A stretch of DNA of 27,710 nucleotides from CADEEV01 sp964442185 (lineage in GTDB: Bacteria > Acidobacteriota > Vicinamibacteria > Fen-336): the NCBI GenBank assembly GCA_964442185.1, contig CAYTWT010000284.1:1-27710 (forward strand), in the 5' to 3' direction. Shown here piece by piece: positions 1 to 8,096 of the stretch; position 1 is the stretch's first letter; the number at the start of each line of letters is the position of its first letter. The position numbers were made by a program, and so were the translations under genes. The notes beneath the pieces are model-generated. The model was given only the letters and a program-made list of their open reading frames with translations. It did not search any database and was not told where the DNA came from.

Positions 1-1575
1 CGAGAGGCCGGTGGAACGCAGCCGCTGGAGGCTGACGAAACCTCCGAAGCTGGCGCTGATGTCGCCGACGCTCCAGTGCATGAACAGGCCTTGTGAAGCG
101 TGCAGCCGGAGAACGGGCAGCAACAATGCGAGGCCCGCGCCTGAGACCGCGGCGAGCCCGAGAAACGCCGTTCGCCCGGGAGCCCGGCGCGCAGCGACCC
201 CCGTGACGATCGCCAGGCTCGAGAGTGTCGCCAGCACGCCGAGCGCCAGCAGTCGGCCGAAGTACGGGGCGACGTCTTCGTCGTGGTTGATGGCGCTCAG
301 CGAAAGGCGAATGGCCTGCCACGCCACCAGGCCGCGAAACAGCAACTCGTTCAGGAGCGCGCCAGCCAGGCCAGCGACCAGCGCTGAGGCTCCGCCCTGG
401 CGCAGGGGCAAGGCCGCCAGGCCCATCGCCAGGGCCGCGAGCAGTACCACCTCCGGCAGGCGCGCGCGCCTTCCGGCGCTGGTCCGCGCAGCGCGAACCG
501 TTTCGATCGACGCGCCGACCTCGCCGGTGCCCAGCGACTTCGCGAGTGCAGCGACGAACGCCGTCTGTTGCCGCTGCTCACGCTCGGCCAGCGCCGCCGC
601 GAACTCGGGCTCGAGGTCGAGCGCTTCGCGCAGCACGCGGCCTTCGCTTCCGCCAGGGATCGGCAGGCCGGTGAGGGCCGCGATCGTCGCCGCCACGTCG
701 ATCTGCCGGGCCGTCCCCGTGACGCCCTGGCGCACACCGCGACCAGCCAGCACTAGCGGGATCGACACGGTCTCGGGCTCCTCGCCGCCATGCCCACCTT
801 CGTCTAGATGGCCGTGATCGGCGGTGACCACGAGCAGCGTGCGCCACAAGTCGGTGCGCTCCACGAGGGCGCCAATCAGGCGATCAGCTTCGTGACAGGC
901 CCGTGCATATTCGCCAGAGCGTGCGCCGTGCTCGTGGGCCGCGTAGTCGGTTGCCACCAGATCGATGATGCCGATGCGGGCCTTGCGCGCGAGGATGAAA
1001 TCCACCGCCCGCGTCTCGGCGCTCAGCATCTGCGGCGAAATACGCGCGAAGGCCCCGCGGACTTCGGCGATGGGGGGTTCGAAGAAGACCGCGTTCTCCA
1101 GGTCCGGCTGGAACAGCTCCCCCCAAAGCGCCGCGCCTGCGATCGCGACCTGGCTACCGGCGCGCGAGCACCCCCGAAACAGGTTGTCGATCGCGAGCAC
1201 GCCCTTGTGCCGGTTCGTCGTGGCGCCGTGGAGCTCGGGCGGCGCACCCGTCGCCAGGTTGGCACGGCCCGGCCGTGAGTACGATGGCACGCCGGACACG
1301 CAAGCGAGGTCGGCGCCCTTGGCTCGGAGCCGATTCAGCGAGGGCATCCGGCGCGAGCGGTCGAGCCGCAGGCCGTCCACCAGCACCAGGATCACGCGGC
1401 TCGCCAGCGGCTCGCCGGCCTGCACGGCGTCCGCGAACCGGTAGGGCGTTTCGTAGCGCACCACCGACGCCCACCCGGCGATACCGACGTGGCCCGCGGC
1501 AAGGCCGATCGCCACCCACAACGCGACGCCGGCGAGAAGGCGTGAGGAGCGTGGCATGCCGAAGGGGAGGCACAT
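1..1575 (-). CDS. Membrane-anchored alkaline-phosphatase-superfamily hydrolase (type I phosphodiesterase / phosphoethanolamine-transferase-like), 3' end cut
   Basis: The frame stays open from the start to the left edge of the window, giving 525 residues so far with no stop; the C-terminus lies outside. It has an N-terminal membrane anchor (about residues 12-32). The metal-binding and nucleophile motifs of the alkaline-phosphatase superfamily follow: VDGLRLD (Asp67), SYSRPGRANLATG (probable nucleophile Ser100), DYAAHEHG and TADHGHLD. From about residue 370 the chain becomes hydrophobic, with several probable membrane segments. Such proteins cleave or transfer phosphodiesters or phosphoethanolamine at the membrane surface; the substrate cannot be read from sequence. 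Two in-frame ATGs exist, at 1575 and 1557. I chose 1575 because a weak CCAGG lies just upstream, but 1557 is possible. The gene starts 50 bp after the exporter permease on the same strand, so it may be the last gene of that operon. Confidence 0.8.
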   Translation of the reverse strand, partial: MCLPFGMPRSSRLLAGVALWVAIGLAAGHVGIAGWASVVRYETPYRFADAVQAGEPLASRVILVLVDGLRLDRSRRMPSLNRLRAKGADLACVSGVPSYSRPGRANLATGAPPELHGATTNRHKGVLAIDNLFRGCSRAGSQVAIAGAALWGELFQPDLENAVFFEPPIAEVRGAFARISPQMLSAETRAVDFILARKARIGIIDLVATDYAAHEHGARSGEYARACHEADRLIGALVERTDLWRTLLVVTADHGHLDEGGHGGEEPETVSIPLVLAGRGVRQGVTGTARQIDVAATIAALTGLPIPGGSEGRVLREALDLEPEFAAALAEREQRQQTAFVAALAKSLGTGEVGASIETVRAARTSAGRRARLPEVVLLAALAMGLAALPLRQGGASALVAGLAGALLNELLFRGLVAWQAIRLSLSAINHDEDVAPYFGRLLALGVLATLSSLAIVTGVAARRAPGRTAFLGLAAVSGAGLALLLPVLRLHASQGLFMHWSVGDISASFGGFVSLQRLRSTGLS

Positions 1576-1625
1576 CGTAGCCTGGAATCACCACAAGGCG
1601 CGATGCCGACCAACGCGGGCCCGCA

Positions 1626-2735
1626 TCAGTCGAGGCTCTTCCGGAAGCGCAGCGAGGCCAGCGTCAGTACCAGCAGCCCCATGCACGCGAGCGCCGCGGC
1701 CTCGGGCCACAGCACCGCCAGACCGGAGCCCTTCAGGAACACGCCCCGCAGGATCTTCGCGTAGTAGTGGACGGGAGTCATGTAGCTCACATACTGAAAA
1801 CCCAGCGGCATGTTCTCGAAGGGGAAGATCAGCCCGCCCAGATAGATCATCGGCACCATGAGCCCGAAGGCCGTGAACATCATGGCCTGCTGCTGCGTCG
1901 AAACCAACGTGGAGACCAGCAGGCCCAGGCCCAGGGTGTTCAGCAGGTAGAGCAAAGTGAGCGCCGTCAATGTCATTAGCGAGCCGCGCAGCGGCACGCC
2001 CAGCACGCTACGCGCGAGCCAGGTGATCAACCAGAGGTCGATCAGGCCGATGAAGACGAATGGCATCAGCTTCCCCACCAGGAGCTGCCAGGGCCTGAGT
2101 GGCGTCACGCTGATCTGCTCGAGGGTCCCGATCTCCTTCTCGCGGACCACCGCCATGGCCGGCAACATCATCGTCACCAGCATCAGGACCATGGCCAGCA
2201 CTGCAGGGACGTAGAACCAGCGGCTCTTGAGATCGGGGTTGTAGAGCACGCGCGGCACCAGTTCGACACGCCCCAGGCCCTCGAGCCGGCGCACCTGCAG
2301 CTCGGACGCGGCCTCGCCCACGATGCGGGCTGCATAGCCCAGTCCGATGCCGCTGGAGTTCGAATCGCTGCCGTCGGCGATGGCCTGGACGCTCGCCGGG
2401 AGCCCGCCCGCCCGCGCCTCGCCGTAGCCCTCACCGATCACCAGGCCGATCTGGGCGCGGCCGTCGATCAGCCACGGCTCGATCTCCGAGGCGGCGTCCA
2501 CCCCGCCCACGAGGCGGAAGTAGCCCGAACCGGTGAAGCGCTGGACCAGCTCGCGGCTGGCCCGCGAGCGATCCTGGTCCACGAGCAGCAGCGGAATCTG
2601 GTTCACGTCCAGGTTTGCCGCAAAGCCCAGCGCCAGGAGCTGGATCACGGGCCCCACGATCAAGACCGGGATCATCTTGCGGTCGTGGCGGAGCTGCAGG
2701 ATCTCCTTGATCACCACCTGGAGCAGCGCGTACAC
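1626..2735 (-). CDS. ybhR: ABC-2 type exporter permease, YbhR-like
   Basis: This 369-residue inner-membrane subunit has the standard ABC-2 permease layout: one N-terminal membrane segment (about 20-42), a large extracytoplasmic region (about 45-180) containing a DGSDSNSS stretch and YNPDLKSRWFYVP, then about five membrane segments in the C-terminal half. The VVREKEIGTLEQI coupling motif and the STQQQA segment resemble E. coli YbhR as I remember it. The start is GTG with GGAAGG upstream; the previous permease stops only 4 bp before it, so translation is probably coupled. It should pair with the neighbouring permease to form a heterodimeric channel served by the two ATPases of the operon. The substrate is unknown; E. 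coli YbhFSR has been linked to drug and cation efflux. Confidence 0.9.
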   Translation of the reverse strand: MYALLQVVIKEILQLRHDRKMIPVLIVGPVIQLLALGFAANLDVNQIPLLLVDQDRSRASRELVQRFTGSGYFRLVGGVDAASEIEPWLIDGRAQIGLVIGEGYGEARAGGLPASVQAIADGSDSNSSGIGLGYAARIVGEAASELQVRRLEGLGRVELVPRVLYNPDLKSRWFYVPAVLAMVLMLVTMMLPAMAVVREKEIGTLEQISVTPLRPWQLLVGKLMPFVFIGLIDLWLITWLARSVLGVPLRGSLMTLTALTLLYLLNTLGLGLLVSTLVSTQQQAMMFTAFGLMVPMIYLGGLIFPFENMPLGFQYVSYMTPVHYYAKILRGVFLKGSGLAVLWPEAAALACMGLLVLTLASLRFRKSLD

Positions 2736-2739
2736 GTTC

Positions 2740-3864
2740 CTAGGCCTTCCGGCGCGTCAGCCGGAGGTACGCGGCGCCCATCACCAGCACGGCGTAGAGC
2801 GCGAGGAAGCCCACGTCCCTCCAGTAAGGGGCGAGCCCCGCGCCCTTCAGGATCACGCCGCGCAGCGCGACGAGGAAGTAGCGGGCCGGGACCGCGTAGG
2901 TGATCGCCTGGATCACCGGGGGCATGGAGCGGATCGGGAAGATGAAGCCCGACAGGATGATCGCCGGCAGCATCGAGGTCACGATCCCGACCTGGAACGC
3001 GAGCGCCTGGGTGTCGGCGAGGCTCGAGACCAGCAGCCCCCAGCCGAGAGCACCGAGGAGGTAGACGAGCGTCAGGACGAACAGGTCCAGGTAGGGGCCG
3101 CGCACCACCACGTCGAACAGCACGCGCGCGGCGATCAGGATCAAGCCCGTGGCCAGAAGGGAGATGCCCAGGTAGGGCAGCGTCTTGCCCGCAATCAGCT
3201 CGGCGGGCCGCAGCGAAGTGACGTGAAGCTGTTCCAGCGTGCCGCGTTCCTTCTCGCGCACGACCGAGAGGGCGGTGGAGAGCACGCCCGTGAGCATCAG
3301 GATGAAACCGATCAGGCCCGGAACCAGGAACTGCGTCGACTCGAGCTCGGGGTTGTACCAGACGCGCGGCTCATAGCCTGCGGAGGCGCTCCGCAGCATG
3401 GCGCTGCCTCCGCTGCGCAGCGGCTCGAGGTTGAACTGGGTGACGATGGCCGCCGCGTAGCCCAGCACGAGCGTCGCGGTATTCGAGTCACTGCCGTCCA
3501 GCAGCATCTGCACCGGCGTCGCACGGCGCGCAGCGAGATCGCGGGAGAACGCCTCTGGAATCACCAGCACCGCCCGCGCGACGCGGCGTTCGGTCAGCAG
3601 CGGCAGGTCGGCACCAGGGCCGACGTCCGCCACCAGGTCGAAGTAGCTCGAGTTCACGAAGGCGCCGATCAGCTCACGGCTCGCCGCGCTCTTGTCCCGG
3701 TCCTGCACCGCCAGCCGGACGTGGCGCACGTCGAAATTGAGGGCGTAGCCGTAGAGCAACAGCATCATGGTCGGCAACCCGAGCAGCATGGCGAGGCTCA
3801 GGGGGTCGCGCGAAGCCTGGCGCAGCTCCTTCTTGGCGATGGCCCAGACCTTGCGCGGGTTCAT
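2740..3864 (-). CDS. ybhS: ABC-2 type exporter permease, YbhS-like
   Basis: A 374-residue inner-membrane permease. The ATG at 3864 overlaps the stop of the upstream ATPase (ATGA) and gives the expected N-terminus: a short amphipathic region (KKELRQASRDP) and then a first membrane segment. A large external loop contains DGSDSNTA and WYNPELESTQFLVPG. The C-terminal half has about five membrane segments, the coupling motif VVREKERGTLEQL, and ILSGFIFPIRSMP followed by PARYF, which are typical of the YbhS branch. The same frame runs open well upstream of 3864, but that part is antisense-like filler over the ATPase gene and is not counted. The protein is about 375 residues like its partner, as expected for an ABC-2 heterodimer. 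Confidence 0.92.
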   Translation of the reverse strand: MNPRKVWAIAKKELRQASRDPLSLAMLLGLPTMMLLLYGYALNFDVRHVRLAVQDRDKSAASRELIGAFVNSSYFDLVADVGPGADLPLLTERRVARAVLVIPEAFSRDLAARRATPVQMLLDGSDSNTATLVLGYAAAIVTQFNLEPLRSGGSAMLRSASAGYEPRVWYNPELESTQFLVPGLIGFILMLTGVLSTALSVVREKERGTLEQLHVTSLRPAELIAGKTLPYLGISLLATGLILIAARVLFDVVVRGPYLDLFVLTLVYLLGALGWGLLVSSLADTQALAFQVGIVTSMLPAIILSGFIFPIRSMPPVIQAITYAVPARYFLVALRGVILKGAGLAPYWRDVGFLALYAVLVMGAAYLRLTRRKA

Positions 3865-4826
3865 ACGGCGACGCCCTGGCCCGCGCGAGCCTGGTCCTCC
3901 GCCTCGATGCAGTGCATGAAGACGTCCTCGAGAGACGGAACGATGCGCTCGACCCGGGCCGGGACGTTGCCTTGTGCCTCGAGGAGGTCGAGGACCCGCC
4001 GCGTGGCGCTCTCGGAGTCGGCCACGACGAGGTGGAGACGGGTTCCGAACAGCGAGGCAGCGAGAACGAAGTCCTGCGCCTCGAGGCCCCCCTGCGCCTC
4101 CAGGAAGCGCGGGCAGGAGACCTCGAGCAGGGCGCGGCCGGCGAAGACCTCTTTCAGTTCGCGCAGCGTACCGAGTGCCACGAGCCGGCCCGCGTGCATG
4201 AGCGCGATCCGGTCGCAGCGCTCCGCCTCGTCGAGGTAGTGGGTCGTCACGATGATCGTGACGCCCTCGCCGGCCATGGCGTCGATCAACGCCCAGAAGC
4301 GGCGGCGGGAGATGGGATCGACCCCACCCGTGGGCTCGTCCAGGAAGACCACGCGGGGGCGGTGGAGTACGGCGCAGGCCAGGGCGAGGCGCTGCTTCCA
4401 GCCGCCCGGCAACTCGCCGGTGAGGAACCGCTCTTTGCCCGCGAGTCCCGCCATCTCCACGGCCCACCCCCGGCGCTCCGCGAAGAGCGCGCCTCTCAGC
4501 CCGTAAACGCCTCCGAAGAAGCGGAGGTTCTGCTCGACGGAGAGGTCTGCGTAGAGGCTGAAGCGCTGGGTCATGTAGCCGATCCGACGTTTCACCTCTT
4601 CGGGGTGCTTCGCGACGTCGATGCCGAGAACGCGCGCGCTTCCCGCCGTGGGCGTGAGCAGGCCGCACAGCATCCTGATGCTCGTGGACTTGCCTGCGCC
4701 ATTGCTGCCGAGCAGGCCGAAGACCTCACCCTGCCTGACCGTGAGGCTCAGGTCATCGACGGAGGTGAAGGCGCCGAAGCGCTTCACCAGGCGCTCGACC
4801 TCGATCACCGCAGCCGCGTCCGGCAC
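3861..4826 (-). CDS. ABC transporter ATPase, equivalent to the C-terminal half of YbhF
   Basis: A 321-residue ATPase that powers the two permeases downstream. It has Walker A GSNGAGKS (40-47), a Q-loop at about TQRFSLYADLSVEQN, Walker B VVFLDEP (159-165), a D-loop and an H-loop with the switch histidine intact (TTHYLDE, His196). Its signature is LPGGW (139-143) instead of LSGGQ. This degenerate signature is usual in the second ATPase domain of YbhF-type proteins. About 100 further residues form the C-terminal domain. The start is GTG, with GGGAG six bases upstream, 1 bp after the tolC-like stop. In E. coli this domain is fused to its partner; here they are separate genes with tolC between them. 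Confidence 0.93.
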   Translation of the reverse strand: MPDAAAVIEVERLVKRFGAFTSVDDLSLTVRQGEVFGLLGSNGAGKSTSIRMLCGLLTPTAGSARVLGIDVAKHPEEVKRRIGYMTQRFSLYADLSVEQNLRFFGGVYGLRGALFAERRGWAVEMAGLAGKERFLTGELPGGWKQRLALACAVLHRPRVVFLDEPTGGVDPISRRRFWALIDAMAGEGVTIIVTTHYLDEAERCDRIALMHAGRLVALGTLRELKEVFAGRALLEVSCPRFLEAQGGLEAQDFVLAASLFGTRLHLVVADSESATRRVLDLLEAQGNVPARVERIVPSLEDVFMHCIEAEDQARAGQGVAV

Positions 4827-4827
4827 G

Positions 4828-6171
4828 CTATCTCCCGACCGCGCGATCGAGGCTGGCCTTCGCCACGAGCAGCTGGGTCGTGGCTTCCGTCTGGTCGAGG
4901 CCGGCGCGCAGCAGCTGTGTCTCCGCGTCGAGCAGCTCGGACGAGAGGCTGACGCCGGCCTGATAACGATCCTTGGTCACGCGGACGTTCTCGCGTGCGG
5001 CGTCGAGGTTGCGAGCAGCAAGCCCGACTGCGGCTTGCGCCGTCCGGATCTCGAGCAGGCGGGACGTGACGTCGAGCCGGATCCCCCGTTGCGCGTCGAC
5101 GAGCTGCTGCCGCAGGGCCTCGGCCTGGGCGCGCTTCTCGGCCGTGGCCGCAGCCGTCCGCCCGCCGTCGAACGCCAGCAGCGAGACCGTCGCCGCGACG
5201 CTCCAGGCGTCCCGCCAGGTTCCCTCGAGCGGGAAGATACGGTAGTTGGGGTTGGCATAGTCGTAGCTGCCCGTGACTCCCAGCTGTGGCCGGGAGCCGG
5301 AGCGCGCCGTCTTGACCGCGGCCTCTGCTGCGGCGGCGCGCGCCGTGAGAGCGGCCAGCTCGGGCCGCGCTTCGAGGGCGCGCTGGACCAGCGGCTCGAC
5401 GTCCTCGGCGACGAGCTCGCTCGCAGCGAGCTCAGTCGCGGGCTGAAAGCGTGCTCCGGGCGGCAGGTCGAGCAGGCGTGCGAGGTTGGCGCTCGCGAGC
5501 TCCGCGGCGTTTCCGGCTCGCAGCCGCGCCAGCTCGGCGCGGTCGCGTTCCACCTGCACTGCCAGCAGCTCGTTGCGGGCCACCATGCCGTTGTCGAAAA
5601 GGTTCGTGGCATCGGCGAGGTGCGCCTCGTAGGCGGCAATCGCCTCGCGCAGGACCTCCTCGGCCTTGCGCTGCGCCACCAGGTTCCAGTAGGCGCCCGT
5701 GGTCTCGAGGGCAAGATCGCCCTCCCCCGCGACCGTGTCGAGGCGCGACGCCTCCTGCAACTGCAGCGCAGCGGCGACCGAGGCCTCGATGCGACCCCCT
5801 GTATAGACCGGCAGGCTCAGGCTCGCGCGCGCGTAGCCCTGGTTGGGCAGGTTCGGAAAGATCACCTGGCTTCCCTGGCCGGGCACGGTAGAAACGAACT
5901 CGGGCACGTTGGAGTTTCGGCTGTAGGATGCCGAGACGCCGATGCTGGGCAGGCGCTGGGCTCGGGCGCCGCGCCAGCCGGCCGCGGCGGCGTCCTCCAG
6001 CGCCCGCAGTCGCCCGAGCTGAGCGGAAGCGCCCATGGCCCGCGCCACCGCTTCGGCCAAGGTGAGCCGCACCACCTCCCCGGCCGGAGCTTCGCTACCG
6101 AATGCCCGAGGCGCAGCGACCAGAACAAGCAAGAAAGCGAGCAGCATGCCCGCCCGCGGGGATCCATTCAT
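4828..6171 (-). CDS. TolC-like outer-membrane efflux channel
   Basis: A 447-residue outer-membrane efflux protein (OEP/TolC family). An N-terminal signal peptide (hydrophobic core LLAFLLVLVAAP, probable cleavage near AFGSEA) is followed by LTLAEAVARAM, the usual start of the first OEP repeat. Long alpha-helical, alanine- and glutamate-rich stretches and an NxPNQGYARASLSLPVYTGG beta segment come next. The second repeat begins near residue 265 and holds the matching GTWRDAWSVAATVSLLAFDGG segment. The ATG at 6171 overlaps the stop of the upstream ATPase (ATGA). The gene completes a path across both membranes together with the HlyD-like adaptor and the ABC pump. E. coli cecR-ybhGFSR carries no tolC copy, so its presence here, between the two ATPases, is a difference in architecture. 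Confidence 0.92.
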   Translation of the reverse strand: MNGSPRAGMLLAFLLVLVAAPRAFGSEAPAGEVVRLTLAEAVARAMGASAQLGRLRALEDAAAAGWRGARAQRLPSIGVSASYSRNSNVPEFVSTVPGQGSQVIFPNLPNQGYARASLSLPVYTGGRIEASVAAALQLQEASRLDTVAGEGDLALETTGAYWNLVAQRKAEEVLREAIAAYEAHLADATNLFDNGMVARNELLAVQVERDRAELARLRAGNAAELASANLARLLDLPPGARFQPATELAASELVAEDVEPLVQRALEARPELAALTARAAAAEAAVKTARSGSRPQLGVTGSYDYANPNYRIFPLEGTWRDAWSVAATVSLLAFDGGRTAAATAEKRAQAEALRQQLVDAQRGIRLDVTSRLLEIRTAQAAVGLAARNLDAARENVRVTKDRYQAGVSLSSELLDAETQLLRAGLDQTEATTQLLVAKASLDRAVGR

Positions 6172-7124
6172 GAGTTCACCTCGGCCGCGCCCGGGTGGTC
6201 CGCGCGGATCCGGGCTATGAAGATGTCCTCGAGCCCGGGCGATATCGTGCGCACGGACTCGACCATGAGGCCGGCGGCCTCGAGCCGCTCGCGCAGCCGC
6301 AAAGCCACCGCCTCGGCGTGCGGCGCCGCCGCCTCGGTGAGTGTCAGGTGAAGCCGCTCGCCGAAGGACTGGGCATCGGCCACCTCGGGCTGAGCGTGCA
6401 TGAGCGCGAGCGCTTTGCGGCGTGGCGCGGCGAGCACTTCGACGATCGCGCCGCCCGACGCCGCCCGCAGCTCTTCCGGCGTGCTGATGCTGAGGATCCG
6501 CGCGTGGTCCATGAGAGCTATGCGCTGGCAACGCTCGGCCTCGTCGAGGTACGGTGTCGTCAGCAGCAAGCTCAGGCCTTGGCGCGAAAGCCGCGCGAGG
6601 ATGCGCCAGAAATCGCGACGCGACACCGGGTCGACGCCGGTCGTGGGCTCGTCGAGGATCAGCAGCTCCGGCGTGTGGATCAGCGTGCAGGCGAGCGCCA
6701 GCTTCTGCTTCATGCCACCCGAGAGGCGATCGGCAAGACGCATCCGGAAAGGGGTCATGCGCAGCAGCTCGAGCAGCTCGTCGCGGCGCGCACGGAAGCC
6801 GCGCACGCCGTGGATCTCGGCGAAGAAGGCGATGTTCTCGTCGACGCTCAGGTCCCCGTACAGCGAGAAACGTTGCGACAGGTAGCCAATTCGCTTCGAC
6901 AGCTCGTCGTGATCCTTCCAAGGATCGAGGCCGCAGCTGCGGACCTCCCCTTCGCTGGCAGCGAGCAGGCCCAGCACCACGCGCAGCGTCGTGGTCTTGC
7001 CGGCGCCGTCGGGGCCAATCAGGCCGAACATCTCGCCGCGCTCGACCGAAAAGCTGACACGGTCCGCCGCGACCACGCCGCCGTAGCGGCGCGTCATGCC
7101 CTCGAGCTCGACGATCGCACTCAT
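6168..7124 (-). CDS. ABC transporter ATPase, equivalent to the N-terminal half of YbhF
   Basis: A 318-residue ATPase with Walker A GPDGAGKT (37-44), signature LSGGM (134-138) and Walker B LLILDEP (154-160). The H-loop reads TTPYLDE, so the switch histidine is replaced by Pro191; this fits the N-terminal ATPase domain of YbhF-type tandem proteins. The neighbouring ATPase (3861-4826) has the histidine but a degenerate signature, so a heterodimer would contain one near-consensus and one degenerate ATP site. The ATG at 7124 overlaps the stop of the adaptor gene (ATGA). The frame stays open further upstream across the adaptor gene, but the protein's natural start SAIVELEGM fixes this ATG. The C-terminal 90 residues form the usual accessory domain. 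Confidence 0.93.
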   Translation of the reverse strand: MSAIVELEGMTRRYGGVVAADRVSFSVERGEMFGLIGPDGAGKTTTLRVVLGLLAASEGEVRSCGLDPWKDHDELSKRIGYLSQRFSLYGDLSVDENIAFFAEIHGVRGFRARRDELLELLRMTPFRMRLADRLSGGMKQKLALACTLIHTPELLILDEPTTGVDPVSRRDFWRILARLSRQGLSLLLTTPYLDEAERCQRIALMDHARILSISTPEELRAASGGAIVEVLAAPRRKALALMHAQPEVADAQSFGERLHLTLTEAAAPHAEAVALRLRERLEAAGLMVESVRTISPGLEDIFIARIRADHPGAAEVNS

Positions 7125-8095
7125 GGCGTGGACCCGGCCGCGGTGAAGGTGGCCTCGGCCGGCATCCCGGGCTTGAAGAGGCCGTCCGCGTTCTCGAGCC
7201 CAACCTTGACCTTGAAGACGAGTTTCACGCGCTCGTCGCGCGTCTGGACGTTCTTGGGCGTGAACTCCGCCTTCGATGCGATGAACGTGATCCGGCCCTT
7301 GCGGGACTGGCCGTCGTCGGTGCGCACCTCCGCGTCCTGGCCCATCCGAATCCGGCCGAGATCGGGCTCGCTGACGTACACCGTGAGCCAAGCCTCGGCC
7401 AGGTTGGTCACGACGGCGAGCGGCGTGCCGGCCTGGAGCAACTCGCCGGGTTCGGCCAGGCGTTCGGTCAGGACACCTGCGAGCGGGCTCACCAGCACGG
7501 CGTCCTTCACCTGCTGCTCGAGCTGCGCGAGGCGCGCCTCGACCGACGCCACGCGGGCCCGCGCAGCCGCGATCTCCTCGGGCCGGCTGCCGGCCTCGGC
7601 CCGAGCCAGCGCCTGCTTGATGGCCGCGAGCCGCGCCGCGGCCATCTCGTGCCGGGTACGCGCGTCGTCGCGGGACTTGGTGGTGCCGGAGCCCTTGTCG
7701 TAGAGGGCCTGCATACGCGCGAGGTCGCGCCCCGCGCCCGCGAGATCGGCCGCGGCGCTCTCGGCCTGGGCCGAGACTTCGGCGATGTCTTCCTTGCGCG
7801 CACCGGCGAGCCGCAGCCGCAACTCGGCCTCGGCGCCCTCGCGCTCCGCCCGTGCCTGGGCGAGGGCCAGATCGATGTCGGTGGTGTCGATCCGCAACAG
7901 CTCCTGCCCTGCTGCCACGAGCGTGCCTTCCTGTTCCGGGAAGACACTCAGGCGTCCAGGCACCTTGGCCGAGAGTCGGACGTCGGTCGCCTCGATGTGG
8001 CCCGCGGCCGTGATCGACGAAGCGCCTCTGCCCGGGTGGCAACTGGCGGCGACGAGTGCGGCGGCAGCGAGCACGGCAACGGTGTTCCGCGTCAT
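7121..8095 (-). CDS. HlyD/YbhG-family periplasmic adaptor (membrane fusion protein)
   Basis: A 324-residue adaptor linking an inner-membrane ABC pump to an outer-membrane channel. The N-terminus is a hydrophobic signal ending in VAASC, so it may be a lipoprotein, although the lipobox is weak (Ala at -3). A first biotinyl-lipoyl half (GHIEATDVRLSAKVPGRL) leads into a long charged coiled-coil hairpin (about 75-195). The second lipoyl half (LVSPLAGVLTERLAEPGE) and a beta-barrel domain follow, with SKAEFTPKNVQT, a stretch typical of YbhG relatives. The ATG at 8095 has AAGAGGAG upstream. A longer in-frame version reaches 8227 inside the repressor gene but lacks a sensible N-terminus. It is the first structural gene after the repressor, as in E. 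coli cecR-ybhG. Confidence 0.93.
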   Translation of the reverse strand: MTRNTVAVLAAAALVAASCHPGRGASSITAAGHIEATDVRLSAKVPGRLSVFPEQEGTLVAAGQELLRIDTTDIDLALAQARAEREGAEAELRLRLAGARKEDIAEVSAQAESAAADLAGAGRDLARMQALYDKGSGTTKSRDDARTRHEMAAARLAAIKQALARAEAGSRPEEIAAARARVASVEARLAQLEQQVKDAVLVSPLAGVLTERLAEPGELLQAGTPLAVVTNLAEAWLTVYVSEPDLGRIRMGQDAEVRTDDGQSRKGRITFIASKAEFTPKNVQTRDERVKLVFKVKVGLENADGLFKPGMPAEATFTAAGSTP

Positions 8096-8096
8096 C

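Noticed and set aside
2533..4239. 568-residue plus-strand open frame opposite the permease and ATPase genes
   Set aside because: It lies antisense to clear ABC genes, is rich in Arg, His, Gln and Asp with no domain, and is expected by chance in GC-rich coding DNA.
6195..7703. 502-residue plus-strand open frame opposite an ATPase and the adaptor
   Set aside because: Antisense shadow crossing two real genes; composition typical of a mirrored GC-rich frame.
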